From NCBI RefSeq assembly GCF_900604315.1, contig NZ_LR026978.1:803518-867517 (forward strand): 64,000 nt of DNA. The letters run 5' to 3'. Both the position numbers and the translations under genes were made by a program. Below, piece after piece: positions 1 through 8,173 of this stretch; within the stretch, counting starts at the first letter, position 1, and every line of letters begins with the position of its first letter. The DNA comes from [Erwinia] mediterraneensis. Its GTDB lineage: Bacteria; Pseudomonadota; Gammaproteobacteria; Enterobacterales; Enterobacteriaceae. The notes beneath the pieces are model-generated. The model made no database searches and was not told the DNA's origin. It saw only the letters and a list, made by a program, of their open reading frames with translations.

Positions 1-267
1 TGCGGCACTATCCTGCGCCAGGCCGCGGTACGCACTGGTTCCTTCAGGTAACCCCTGCGCCTCGGACGCACTTTCCACAGCGATAAACAGCGGCAGATTA
101 AAACCAGTATGACGCAACAGCGCCAGCATCCCGCTGCGCGAATCCGTCAGCGAAAGGACGACGGCCGCCACATCGGTGAAGTCAGTATTATCCAGCGTCA
201 CAACGTCGCGCGCGCTGTTAAGTGTGGGCGCCACGGCGGCGCTGGCTGCAATTTTCAGTGGTGTCAT
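1..267 (-). CDS. speC: Ornithine decarboxylase, N-terminal part (runs off the window)
   Basis: Only the first 89 codons are present; the gene continues beyond position 1. The product would be a PLP-dependent ornithine decarboxylase making putrescine. What is visible is the wing domain at the N terminus. The stretches TDFTDVAAVV and DSRSG are those of E. coli SpeC; the inducible paralogue SpeF differs more there, so SpeC is preferred. The ATG at 267-265 has GGGGA upstream at suitable spacing. The gene is divergent from acuI across a 612-base spacer that holds a candidate leader ORF. The family assignment is firm; the SpeC versus SpeF choice rests on this short piece. Confidence 0.8.
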   Translation of the reverse strand, partial: MTPLKIAASAAVAPTLNSARDVVTLDNTDFTDVAAVVLSLTDSRSGMLALLRHTGFNLPLFIAVESASEAQGLPEGTSAYRGLAQDSAA

Positions 268-451
268 AACACAAATCCCCAGCAGGCAAGGATGAGTGGG
301 TGCCAGAGGCACAGCAATGAGGATATTTCCCCGGCGAATAACGTCAGGCTGAGGCGAACAGCAACTGGTTACCGCCGCAACCGATAGACATCAGTAAAGC
401 CAGATAACGCTCTGTCTTTACGCATGCCCAACAGCGAGCGTCAGACTGGCC

Positions 452-559
452 TCACCGCATGGTGAGAGGGAAAACGGGGGAACAAAGCGAGACGCGCGCG
501 CTGCGCAACAGGCGAAGCGCATGGCAACAAGTGCTGATTGCAAGCATTGTACCGGGCAT
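452..559 (-). CDS. Candidate 35-codon leader peptide upstream of ornithine decarboxylase
   Basis: An ATG-started frame of 35 codons ends in TGA about 185 bases before the decarboxylase ATG, in the same direction. It is preceded by GAGGA with 7 bases of spacing, a strong ribosome binding site for a region otherwise without genes. The peptide begins MPGTMLAIS and has no family I recognise. In E. coli, speF is controlled by the ornithine-sensing arrest peptide SpeFL (34 residues). This peptide has similar length and place but does not show the SpeFL sequence. Role inferred only. Confidence 0.35.
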   Translation of the reverse strand: MPGTMLAISTCCHALRLLRSARVSLCSPVFPLTMR

Positions 560-832
560 GGCGGCGTCCTCAGGGTCAGGAAGTGCAAAACTGGCGCAAT
601 AATGTCACCTTTTTTTGCTAATCACAACCCACTAACCGTAATTAATTAATCATCACCCGAAAAGTTAACACTATGATTTAAAAGATATTTAATAAACACA
701 ATCGGATAAAAATGCTTAAATTACCTTGATTTATGCGAAATAATGCAAAACACCACAGCACACGCCGCCTGTTACGGTTACCGCATCCTGCGCTTAGCGT
801 AAGAGGCAACGGCCAGTTAGTATAAAGCACGC

Positions 833-850
833 AGCCTGTTACAACAGGCT
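833..850. promoter_or_regulatory. 18-bp perfect palindrome before acuI
   Basis: AGCCTGTT-AC-AACAGGCT lies 30 bases upstream of the acuI ATG. Symmetry and place suggest a repressor operator or a short mRNA hairpin in the 5' leader. There is no T-run after it. The bound protein is unknown. Confidence 0.4.
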
Positions 851-879
851 CATCCTCTCCTTACCTTGCCGGAGGCAAT

Positions 880-1863
880 ATGTTTAAGGCTTTGGTCATT
901 GATAACGACGAACGGGGTTACCGTACTACGCTGAAAACGCTGGATGAAAGCCAGTTACCCGATCACGATGTGACGCTGGAAGTGAGTTATTCCACCCTCA
1001 ACTACAAAGATGCGCTGGCGATTTGTAACCAGGGCCCAATTGTGCGTCATTTTCCCATGGTGCCGGGCATCGACTTTGTTGGCCGGGTCATTGCCAGTCG
1101 TCATGCAAAGTGGCGCGAAGATGACGTAGCGCTGCTTACCGGCTGGGGAGTGGGTGAAAAAGAGTGGGGAGGCCTGGCACAAAAAGCCAGCGTTCCGGGC
1201 GACTGGCTGGTTGGCGTGCCTGCTGCGCTCAGCCCGTTGCAGACCATGGCCATCGGCACGGCAGGTTTTACCGCCATGCTGTGCGTACTGGCGCTGGAAA
1301 AACAGGGAATTACGCCCGATCGCGGACCGGTGCTGGTCACCGGGGCCAGCGGTGGGGTTGGCAGCTTCAGCGTCAGTCTGCTGGCTCGCCTGGGCTATCA
1401 GGTCATCGCGTCGAGCGGACGGGCCAGCGACAGCGACTATCTGATCGGTACGCTGGGCGCGACATCAGTCATTGACCGCGCTGAACTGGCGCAGCCAGGC
1501 AAACCGCTGGCGAAGGAGCGCTGGGCAGCAGCCATTGACAGCATAGGCAGCCATACGCTGAGTAACGTGCTGGCTGGCACGCAACGTAACGGCGTGGTAG
1601 CCGCCTGCGGTATGGCGCAGGGGCTGGACCTGCCCGCCAGCGTCGCCCCCTTTATTCTGCGTGGCGTGACGCTGGCTGGCGTTGACAGTGTGATGTGTCC
1701 GATACCACTGCGCGAACAGGCGTGGCAACGGCTTGCTGACCTGGTCGACAGCAAACAGTTACAACAGATGACGCAAACCATTCCGTTAAGCGAGGCGAAA
1801 AACGCGGCCCAGGATCTGCTGGATGGAAAAGTACGTGGCCGTCTGGTGGTGGATTGCCGTTAA
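880..1863 (+). CDS. acuI: Acrylyl-CoA reductase (NADPH), YhdH/AcuI family
   Basis: A medium-chain dehydrogenase/reductase of 327 residues that in E. coli reduces the toxic electrophile acrylyl-CoA to propionyl-CoA. It is collinear with E. coli AcuI/YhdH (about 324 residues). The conserved LNYKDALAI lies at residues 40-48, the TGWGVGE segment at 87-93, and the dinucleotide-binding TGASGGVGS at 154-162. The zinc ligands of alcohol dehydrogenases are absent, as expected for this subfamily. A GGAGG ribosome binding site precedes the ATG. The gene stands alone, with a palindrome in its leader and hairpins after it. Family firm; physiological substrate taken from the E. coli homologue. Confidence 0.9.
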   Translation: MFKALVIDNDERGYRTTLKTLDESQLPDHDVTLEVSYSTLNYKDALAICNQGPIVRHFPMVPGIDFVGRVIASRHAKWREDDVALLTGWGVGEKEWGGLAQKASVPGDWLVGVPAALSPLQTMAIGTAGFTAMLCVLALEKQGITPDRGPVLVTGASGGVGSFSVSLLARLGYQVIASSGRASDSDYLIGTLGATSVIDRAELAQPGKPLAKERWAAAIDSIGSHTLSNVLAGTQRNGVVAACGMAQGLDLPASVAPFILRGVTLAGVDSVMCPIPLREQAWQRLADLVDSKQLQQMTQTIPLSEAKNAAQDLLDGKVRGRLVVDCR

Positions 1864-1872
1864 GCGTCGGGC

Positions 1873-1904
1873 TTGTTCCTCTCCTGCGGAAAGGAGAGGA
1901 ACAA
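1873..1904. terminator. Hairpin after acuI
   Basis: A 13-bp perfect stem (1873-1885 with 1892-1904, loop GCGGAA) begins 10 bases after the acuI stop. There is no T-run in either direction, so it may stabilise the transcript end or work with Rho rather than be a classical terminator. It resembles the hairpins at 2071-2098 and 37009-37037. Confidence 0.45.
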
Positions 1905-2070
1905 AAAGCGAAGGATGTTTATCAAATTTAGCGATGCTGAAAACAGCAGCATAAAAGAGGAAAATCAGTCACCCGGTCACTGGCTGAAATAATATAAAGC
2001 TGAAATAGAGAAAAGTAACCAATACCCTTATAAAAATATAATTTCCGCCCGGCAGAAAGAGACGGCATTA

Positions 2071-2098
2071 TTCTCTCCTTTCATCACAAAGGAGAGAA
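2071..2098. terminator. Hairpin after the CinA-like gene
   Basis: An 11-bp perfect stem (2071-2081 with 2088-2098, loop CATCAC) lies directly after the stop of the CinA-like gene on the minus strand. It sits between convergent genes. A pyrimidine-rich arm followed by its purine-rich complement is shared with two other hairpins in the window. The downstream T-run is weak. Confidence 0.45.
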
Positions 2099-2103
2099 AA
2101 TGA

Positions 2104-2601
2104 TTATTTAATGTGCTGTTGCAGCAATTCAGCGAGGCGATTTAACGCAAAGGTGGCCCCCTGATCCATTACAGATTTAGGATCGCCGTTAAACTGATGC
2201 ACTTCGGCAAACTGCTTATCGTCGGGTAGGTTCCAGCCGAACCAGATGGTGCCCGCAGGCGTGCCATCTTCCCCGCCGTCCGGCCCGGCGTAGCCGGTAA
2301 TGGAAAGACTCACCGGCTCTCCCGAAAGCGCACAGGCACCATCCACCATTTCGCGTGCAGTTTGTTCGCTGACTGCCGTAAAGCGTTCAATAGTCTCTTC
2401 TTTTACTTTTAAGATGCGAATTTTGGCGTTATCGGTATACGTGATAAAGCTGCTGGTATAAAAGTGCCCGCTGTTTTCCACTGCCGCCAGCGCCATGCCA
2501 ATCAGACCCGCCGTACAGGATTCTGCGGTGGTCATTTGTAGCTGCGCATCGAGCAAAATCTTACCCACTTTTTCCGCTGCGTCGCTCAGTGCTTTATCCA
2601 T
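2104..2601 (-). CDS. CinA C-terminal domain protein (nicotinamide-nucleotide amidohydrolase family)
   Basis: A 165-residue stand-alone CinA C-terminal domain, the size of E. coli PncC and YdeJ. The family deamidates nicotinamide mononucleotide in pyridine-nucleotide salvage. Visible signatures are TAESCTAGLI near residues 24-33, and SITGYAGPDGG followed by GTIWFG in the second half. In the family the serine of AESCT is the proposed nucleophile and is present. It is most like YdeJ, a paralogue of unproven activity, so no gene symbol is given. The gene is monocistronic and convergent with acuI. Family firm, reaction inferred. Confidence 0.8.
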   Translation of the reverse strand: MDKALSDAAEKVGKILLDAQLQMTTAESCTAGLIGMALAAVENSGHFYTSSFITYTDNAKIRILKVKEETIERFTAVSEQTAREMVDGACALSGEPVSLSITGYAGPDGGEDGTPAGTIWFGWNLPDDKQFAEVHQFNGDPKSVMDQGATFALNRLAELLQQHIK

Positions 2602-2836
2602 AAATCCCCCAGTTAAATATAAAGAGGTTAAAGTATGGTTGAAAAACCCGCTTTCTGCGTACCACGAGCGGCAGATTCAGCGAATATCAAATTGCTCTCT
2701 CTTTTCATTCAGCACTGTAATAATGAAATACCCCGGCGGGAAACACTGTTATTTAATGCCCTGCGTCGAAAGGCTGGATAATGCGCCAGTATCGTCAGAG
2801 AAATTAAGCCTTCTCAAAACGATACCGGCGTGCAGC

Positions 2837-3670
2837 TTATTTTTGATGCCAGTAGGCAACCGCGCGTACCCAGGTGGCCTCACATCCGCGATTCTGAATG
2901 AAATAGTCGCTGATCGCCTTCACTGCCTCCCCTTCACCGGTCAGCCAGATAAAGTAGTCGTGCTGTGGCAACGCAATATTCTCCAGCGCGGCAAACAGCG
3001 GGCCGAGATTCCCGCGCTGCATGGTGCCGCTGCCAAGCCAGCAGACATTAACGCCATCCAGATTGCCAAGATAATCCCGACCGGCCACCTCATCGACAAA
3101 AGCCAGCAAATACGTCTGCTCTGCCTGTAGCGATGCCTGACGGCGCTTAAACGCCGGCAAGCCGCTTTCATCACAAACGTAGAGCTGAAACGCATAGTCG
3201 TCAGGTACCAGCAGCGAGCCGCGCGGCCCTCCGATCACCAGCTCATCGCCCGGCTGCGCCCGGGCTGCCCAGTCGCTGGCAACGCCAGCCTCATGCCGGT
3301 AGAAATCGAGAGCCAGGGTCGATACGCCATCAAACGCGAACGGCGTATAGTCACGCGCCGTCGGGCGTGCGCCCTCTGGCCAGACAATGCCCTCCTCAGT
3401 GATCTGCGGCAGATGAAGCTCGCCGGTTTGCGCATCAGGGAAAAAGACTTTGATGTGATCATCAAAGCCCCGTGACTGAAAGCCCGCCAGCTCACTGCCG
3501 GTAAAAGTAATACGCCAGAAAAGGTTGGCAACGTTACTTTTGCTCACCACGCTAATGTGGCGGAAGCGCAGCGCATTACGCACCCGCTGCGGCACACGAC
3601 AGTTACTCTCTTTTTGTTCGTCAGGCAAAGGGATCTCCTTGTTCCGGATGAAACCGGGAATCATTCTCAT
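2837..3670 (-). CDS. Siderophore-interacting protein (NADPH-dependent ferric-chelate reductase, YqjH/ViuB family)
   Basis: A 277-residue cytoplasmic flavoprotein of the SIP family, which reduces ferric siderophores to release iron. An FAD-binding beta-barrel lies around residues 30-140, with the flavin motif RDYTPF at 106-111. The NAD(P)H-binding half follows, ending with the TGEGEAVKAI helix typical of the family. Upstream lies an AT-rich stretch (about 3685-3705) that could hold a promoter; no convincing Fur or YqjI operator was identified. A second ATG two codons downstream could also be the start. The siderophore is unknown, and no uptake genes flank it. Confidence 0.85.
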   Translation of the reverse strand: MRMIPGFIRNKEIPLPDEQKESNCRVPQRVRNALRFRHISVVSKSNVANLFWRITFTGSELAGFQSRGFDDHIKVFFPDAQTGELHLPQITEEGIVWPEGARPTARDYTPFAFDGVSTLALDFYRHEAGVASDWAARAQPGDELVIGGPRGSLLVPDDYAFQLYVCDESGLPAFKRRQASLQAEQTYLLAFVDEVAGRDYLGNLDGVNVCWLGSGTMQRGNLGPLFAALENIALPQHDYFIWLTGEGEAVKAISDYFIQNRGCEATWVRAVAYWHQK

Positions 3671-3757
3671 CTTCCCGCGAAGATAGCGATGATATATCCC
3701 GCACGCAATGTCGAAAAATGCGATCGGCCTGCGCTACGCACAAGACAAAAGTGAGAC

Positions 3758-3784
3758 GGCGGTTATGCTCAGCCATAAACCGCC
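3758..3784 (-). terminator. Possible terminator after the small His-rich gene
   Basis: The arms GGCGGTTATG (3758-3767) and CATAAACCGCC (3774-3784) form a 10-bp stem with one bulged base. On the minus strand a moderately T-rich stretch follows. It lies between the small exported-protein gene and the SIP gene. Confidence 0.35.
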
Positions 3785-3846
3785 AGCCGGGAGCAAGGAA
3801 AGTCTGCAGGCAGCAGAAAGGTTTTATCTGGCAGGATGAAGCGCAA

Positions 3847-4074
3847 TCAGGCGAGAGGGTTGCCGCACATCTGCATGCCCTGATCGTCATGGGTATGCTG
3901 AATTAACTGACCATCGCCCAGAATTTCATGCGGATGGCAATATGGTTGATGAGGATGAAGACCATTCGACGGCGTGGCGTATTCCGTCAGCTGAGCAGAT
4001 GCGGTAAGCGGTAGCGCAGCGAGAGCAACAACAAAGGAGAATGTTGAAAGTCGCATAATAAGTAAGATTCGCAT
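3847..4074 (-). CDS. Small exported His-rich protein, function unknown
   Basis: 75 residues. A clear Sec signal peptide runs to about residue 27 (positive MRILLIMR, hydrophobic FSFVVALAALPL, then TASA before QLTEY). The mature part is about 48 residues and contains HPHQPYCHPH, HTHDD and a second cysteine near the end. The clustered His and the two Cys suggest metal binding or a disulfide-stabilised periplasmic peptide; this is inference. An internal ATG at residue 7 is an alternative start that keeps the signal peptide. The signal peptide argues that the gene is real. I do not recognise the family. Confidence 0.6.
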   Translation of the reverse strand: MRILLIMRLSTFSFVVALAALPLTASAQLTEYATPSNGLHPHQPYCHPHEILGDGQLIQHTHDDQGMQMCGNPLA

Positions 4075-4238
4075 TAAGCGCCCGATAAGGGCAAGGAAAA
4101 CAGATGAAAATCCAGCCTGAGAGGTTACTTGCAGTTTTTTTGATCGGCACTCAGGTTTCGGCGAGGAATTTTACGCTTATCTGTACCTTTTATTTATAAA
4201 ATCGTGCGCTCACTCACACTTCCATGCACATATCGTGC

Positions 4239-5105
4239 TTATTCCCGACTGACCGGAATATAAAATTCCCCTTTCAACCACTCCGGCGTGCTGAGCTTCA
4301 TATCCAGCTTGAGCAGATCTTTGCCCTGACGGCGCGCCACGCCCATCTGCGGTAAATAGAGATAGTAGATATCGGCGATAAACGCGGTGAGCTCTTCAGG
4401 CGTACCGCTCCAGGGAAGCCATGCATAGAGACCGGCAGGCGAGGACCAGTTCACCACATCGCGGGTCAACACATCGGCATACTGACTTTCCAGCGCCTGA
4501 AACAGGCTGATATGCTGCTGTTCAGCGGCACTGCAGCCGGGCCCGTATTGAAATCCCAGCCAGCCGCAGGTTACCTGCTGTCCGGCAAAGGCCACGAACT
4601 CACGCGCATGGAGAGCCACTTTCTGCGCACCTTCCTGAATATAATTACCAAATGCACATTCCCAGTTGATCATTTCACCGCACAGTGTCAGCGACGCTTT
4701 TTCAACCAGCTGAGGCTGCACCAGACGCGGCTGTACCACGATGCGGCTCTGAAAGGATTTCAGCTGCAGTTCAGGAATACGGCGAAACGCGCCGGGGGTC
4801 ACAGCGAAATGGTTTTTAAATACGCGGGTAAAATTCTGCTGATTATCAAAACCAAAGCGTACCGCAATATCAATAAGCGACATCCGGGTCAGACGCAGCG
4901 CCATCGCCGACATCGTCAGACGCCGCTTGCGCGTATAAGAGGCCAGCGTCTGCCCGGTCATCTCTTTAAACATGCGCTGCATGTGCCATTTAGAGTAGCC
5001 CGACTTCAGACTGATAAGATCGATATTCAGTTCATCAGTCAGATTGGCTTCTATCCACTCCACCAGGTCGTTGATGTACTGCTTTTTCAGGGTATGGCTC
5101 AGCAT
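4239..5105 (-). CDS. AraC/XylS-family regulator, Rob-like with C-terminal ligand-binding-type domain
   Basis: 288 residues, the length of E. coli Rob (289). The N-terminal half is an AraC DNA-binding domain with two helix-turn-helix units. The segment SGYSKWHMQRMFKEMTG (about 35-51) and the following TRKRRLTMSAMALRLT match the MarA/SoxS/Rob class. The C-terminal half (about 120-288) is of the GyrI-like type found in Rob and ends GEFYIPV. Rob homologues activate efflux and stress genes of the mar/sox/rob regulon. The sequence is too divergent to be called the true Rob, and no neighbouring target is obvious. Confidence 0.8.
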   Translation of the reverse strand: MLSHTLKKQYINDLVEWIEANLTDELNIDLISLKSGYSKWHMQRMFKEMTGQTLASYTRKRRLTMSAMALRLTRMSLIDIAVRFGFDNQQNFTRVFKNHFAVTPGAFRRIPELQLKSFQSRIVVQPRLVQPQLVEKASLTLCGEMINWECAFGNYIQEGAQKVALHAREFVAFAGQQVTCGWLGFQYGPGCSAAEQQHISLFQALESQYADVLTRDVVNWSSPAGLYAWLPWSGTPEELTAFIADIYYLYLPQMGVARRQGKDLLKLDMKLSTPEWLKGEFYIPVSRE

Positions 5106-5274
5106 TGCGTTAATTAGTCTGGATTTTTTTGAGGCAAAATTATAACAAAAGCCACAAAAGAACGTAAGGAAACGTAAAGATGAGCGGTTGTTTCATGCCT
5201 GAAAAGGCACAAATGGCTCAGATTTCTCTGTCACTACAAAAGAGTCTGAGTATATTTCGGCAGAATAAAGAGAA

Positions 5275-5308
5275 TGAAAAATGCCAGTCAGCAGCACAGA
5301 CTGGCATT
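5275..5308 (-). terminator. Terminator of the first cio operon
   Basis: A 10-bp perfect stem (5280-5289 with 5299-5308) lies 36 bases after the DUF2474 stop. On the minus strand it is followed directly by TTTTT, the form of an intrinsic terminator. Confidence 0.8.
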
Positions 5309-5344
5309 GCGCAAGCGGTATTCACCGCTGGTGGGAGATAACGC

Positions 5345-5494
5345 TTAGTGGCTACGCATGCCGGCGGCGGTCATCATCATGCGGAACAGCGTGGCAACCA
5401 CACCGAGAGCCAGCACGCTTGCGGCATAAATGACCACCAGCCAAAGAATACGTTTCCACAGCGGGGATTTTTCTTCTGTTTGCGTTTTCATCAT
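5345..5494 (-). CDS. DUF2474 small membrane protein, accessory to a bd-type oxidase
   Basis: 49 residues: a charged N terminus (MMKTQTEEKSPLWKR), one transmembrane helix (about residues 16-37) and a short tail. DUF2474 proteins are single-span peptides encoded after cioAB, in the place CydX or AppX holds after cydAB or appCB, and probably stabilise the oxidase. The start at 5494 is chosen because GGAG lies 6 bases before it; longer starts have no such site. It is the third gene of the operon, 66 bases after cioB, and a terminator follows. Confidence 0.85.
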   Translation of the reverse strand: MMKTQTEEKSPLWKRILWLVVIYAASVLALGVVATLFRMMMTAAGMRSH

Positions 5495-5560
5495 GCTGAA
5501 CTCCATTATCCCTGACCGACCCGCCTGACACACGCCATGCCGAATCGTCAGGGAAATCAA

Positions 5561-6565
5561 TCAATGGTAACCTTCGTCCGCTTTGATTTTTCCGCGGAAC
5601 ACATAGTAGCTCCAGAAGGTGTAGCCGAGGATCATCGGAATAATCAGCAGACTACCTACCAGCATAAAGGCCTGACTCTGCGGTGGCGATGCGGCTTCCC
5701 AGATAGAGATGGAAGGCGGAATAATATTCGGCCAGATACTGATGCCCAGGCCGGAAAAGCCGAGGAAAATCAGCGCCAGCGTCAGCAGGAAGGGCGAATA
5801 GTGCGCCTGACGCTTGATGGCACGAATAATGCCCCAGGCACAAAGCAGCACCAGGATCGGCACCGGCAGGAACCAGAACAGGTTCGGCCTGCTGAACCAG
5901 CGGCTGGCGATATCGGCATGACTGAGCGGCGTCCACAGGCTGATAATTCCGACCACCACCAGCAGCGCAATCACCAGCGGCGTTGCCAGCGCTGACATTT
6001 TACGATGCAGTTCATTTTCGGTCTTCATAATCAGCCAGGTGCAGCCCAGCAGCGCATAGGCAACAACCAGACCCACACCGCAGAATAACGGGAAAGGCGC
6101 CAGCCAGTCCATTGCTGAACCGCTGAAGGTACGTCCCGAGACCGGGATGCCATTCAGCAGGGCGCCGACCGCGACACCCTGACTAAAGGTTGCCAGCACC
6201 GAGCCCGCGACAAAGGATTTATCCCAGAACGCACGGTGCGCTTCGGTCGCCTTGAAACGGAACTCAAACGCCACGCCGCGGAAAATCAGGCCAATCAGCA
6301 TTGCCGTAAGCGGGATTGCCAGCGCATCAGCAATCACCGAGTAGGCCAGTGGGAAGGCACCATACAAACCGGCGCCCCCCAGAACCAGCCAGGTTTCGTT
6401 ACCGTCCCAGACCGGCGCGACAGTATTCACCATCATGTCGCGCTCGCCTTTATCCCGGTTAAAAGGAAAGATCAGACCGATACCGAGGTCGAAGCCATCC
6501 ATAACGATATACATCAGGGTGGCAAAAACGATAATCGTGAACCAGATAATGGAAAAATCGATCAT
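5561..6565 (-). CDS. cioB: Cyanide-insensitive quinol oxidase, subunit II
   Basis: 334 residues with about eight to nine hydrophobic helices, the CydB/CioB family. It opens with YIVMDGFDLGIG, the hallmark of subunit II, followed by the WDGNETWLVLGG segment. Subunit II packs against the haem-carrying subunit I in the inner membrane. Its ATG is 1 base after the cioA stop, so the two are translationally coupled. The partner has a short Q-loop, so the CIO subtype is chosen over canonical CydB. Confidence 0.9.
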   Translation of the reverse strand: MIDFSIIWFTIIVFATLMYIVMDGFDLGIGLIFPFNRDKGERDMMVNTVAPVWDGNETWLVLGGAGLYGAFPLAYSVIADALAIPLTAMLIGLIFRGVAFEFRFKATEAHRAFWDKSFVAGSVLATFSQGVAVGALLNGIPVSGRTFSGSAMDWLAPFPLFCGVGLVVAYALLGCTWLIMKTENELHRKMSALATPLVIALLVVVGIISLWTPLSHADIASRWFSRPNLFWFLPVPILVLLCAWGIIRAIKRQAHYSPFLLTLALIFLGFSGLGISIWPNIIPPSISIWEAASPPQSQAFMLVGSLLIIPMILGYTFWSYYVFRGKIKADEGYH

Positions 6566-6566
6566 C

Positions 6567-7991
6567 TTATTTTCTCCCTTCCGGATTGTTCAGGCTTTCA
6601 GGCGCTGCAGAGAGCGGACGTGCCGGCGTTTTGCCCTGACCTGGACCACCATGGCGCACATCATTACCTTCACCCGTAATCGGACCTTTCTTGATGAGAC
6701 GCATCATATAGACATAACCCACCCCGAACACTGACGAATACACCACAATGAAAGCCAACAGGCTGATACTCATATGCAGTTCGCCATGACCAGATACGGC
6801 ATCAATGGTGCGCTGCACACCGTAAACCACCCACGGCTGGCGACCAATTTCAGTCGTAAACCAACCCGCCAGGATAGCAATCAGACCGGAAGGCCCCATC
6901 AACAGAGCAAACCAGAGGAAGGGACGCGACTGATACAGCTTCTGTTTGTAGCGCAGCCAGAGACTGAGCACGCCCAGTGTAATCATCAGCAGGCCCATCG
7001 CGACCATCACACGGAACGACCAGAAGATGATGGTGGCGTTAGGTCGATCTTCTTTCGGGAAGCTCTTCAGCGCCGGAACCTGTTTATCCAGGCTGTGAGT
7101 CAGAATCAGGCTGCCCAGATAAGGAATGCCTACGGCATATTTAGTGCGCTCTTCTTCCATATCCGGCAGACCGAACAGCAGCAGCGGCGTCGCCTCACCC
7201 GGCGGGTTTTCCCAGTGCCCCTCTATAGCAGCAATTTTTGCCGGCTGATGTTCCAGCGTATTCAGACCGTGTGCGTCACCAACCATGGCCTGAATCGGCG
7301 CCACGATCAGCGCCATCCACAGCGCCATAGAGAACATCTTACGAATAGCCGGAGTGTCGTTACCGCGCAGCAGATGCCAGGCCGCAGACGCACCGACAAA
7401 GAAGGCGCTGGCAAGGAAGGCGGCAATGGACATATGGAACAGGCGATAAGGAAATGACGGGTTAAACACCACTTTGAACCAGTCGACCGGAACAACGATC
7501 CCGTTCTGAATTTCATAGCCCTGCGGCGTATGCATCCAGCTGTTAGAGGAGAGGATCCAGAACGTTGAGATCAGTGTACCGAGCGCGACCATGCAGGTGG
7601 CAAAGAAGTGCAGACCACGGCCAACACGGTTCCAGCCGAACAGCATCACCCCCAGGAAGCCCGCTTCAAGGAAGAAGGCGGTCAGCACTTCATAGGTCAG
7701 CAACGGACCGGTAATACTGCCTGCGAACTGCGAAAAGCCGCTCCAGTTGGTGCCGAACTGGTAAGCCATCACCAAACCAGAAACGACGCCCATCCCGAAG
7801 TTAACCGCAAAAATCTTTGACCAGAAATGATAGAGATCGCGGTAGCTTTGCTTGTTGGTTCGTAGCCACATGCCTTCGAGCACAGCCAGAAAACTGGCGA
7901 GGCCGATGGTAATAGCCGGAAAGATAATATGGAAGGAAACAGTAAATGCGAACTGTATCCTTGCAAGGATAAAGGCATCTAATCCAAACAT
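6567..7991 (-). CDS. cioA: Cyanide-insensitive quinol oxidase, subunit I
   Basis: 474 residues, the haem-bearing quinol:O2 oxidoreductase subunit of the bd family. Candidate haem ligands are His21, His186 and Met329 (in FRVMVAMG); the proton-path glutamates Glu101 and Glu109 are present. The Q-loop keeps Lys252 and Glu257, the numbering of E. coli CydA, but lacks the long insert. GRQPW lies at 384-388. The short loop marks the CIO subtype, often less sensitive to cyanide. First gene of cioA-cioB-DUF2474; the leader holds a hairpin and an FNR-like site. Confidence 0.92.
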   Translation of the reverse strand: MFGLDAFILARIQFAFTVSFHIIFPAITIGLASFLAVLEGMWLRTNKQSYRDLYHFWSKIFAVNFGMGVVSGLVMAYQFGTNWSGFSQFAGSITGPLLTYEVLTAFFLEAGFLGVMLFGWNRVGRGLHFFATCMVALGTLISTFWILSSNSWMHTPQGYEIQNGIVVPVDWFKVVFNPSFPYRLFHMSIAAFLASAFFVGASAAWHLLRGNDTPAIRKMFSMALWMALIVAPIQAMVGDAHGLNTLEHQPAKIAAIEGHWENPPGEATPLLLFGLPDMEEERTKYAVGIPYLGSLILTHSLDKQVPALKSFPKEDRPNATIIFWSFRVMVAMGLLMITLGVLSLWLRYKQKLYQSRPFLWFALLMGPSGLIAILAGWFTTEIGRQPWVVYGVQRTIDAVSGHGELHMSISLLAFIVVYSSVFGVGYVYMMRLIKKGPITGEGNDVRHGGPGQGKTPARPLSAAPESLNNPEGRK

Positions 7992-8043
7992 TGCTTACCT
8001 CTTTGCCACATAGTACACCTTGTGTTTACTTATAATTAACAAG

Positions 8044-8077
8044 TTAAACGCAGCCGCAATATTTGCGCTGCGTTTAA
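8044..8077. promoter_or_regulatory. Long hairpin in the cioA leader
   Basis: Arms TTAAACGCAGCCGCAA and TTGCGCTGCGTTTAA form a roughly 15-bp stem with one bulged C and a short ATA/T loop. It lies 53 bases before the cioA ATG. It could influence cioA mRNA stability or translation. Confidence 0.4.
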
Positions 8078-8159
8078 TTAAAATGTCACAATAAATCTTT
8101 GCAGATTTAGCGCACACAATCAGAAACAGTTGGGAGTGCAAAAACTATAGCAGCCTTTT

Positions 8160-8173
8160 TTGATTTTGATCAT
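8160..8173. promoter_or_regulatory. FNR-like site upstream of cioA
   Basis: TTGAT-TTTG-ATCAT matches the FNR consensus TTGATnnnnATCAA at 9 of 10 defined positions. It is centred about 175 bases before the cioA ATG. Oxygen control of an oxidase operon would make sense; the promoter itself is not mapped. Confidence 0.45.

Noticed and set aside
109..387. A 92-codon frame on the plus strand
   Set aside because: It is antisense to the ornithine decarboxylase start, which has clear homology.
3671..3760. Fur box before the siderophore-interacting protein gene
   Set aside because: The AT-rich GATATATCAT-type stretch is too far from the Fur consensus to call.
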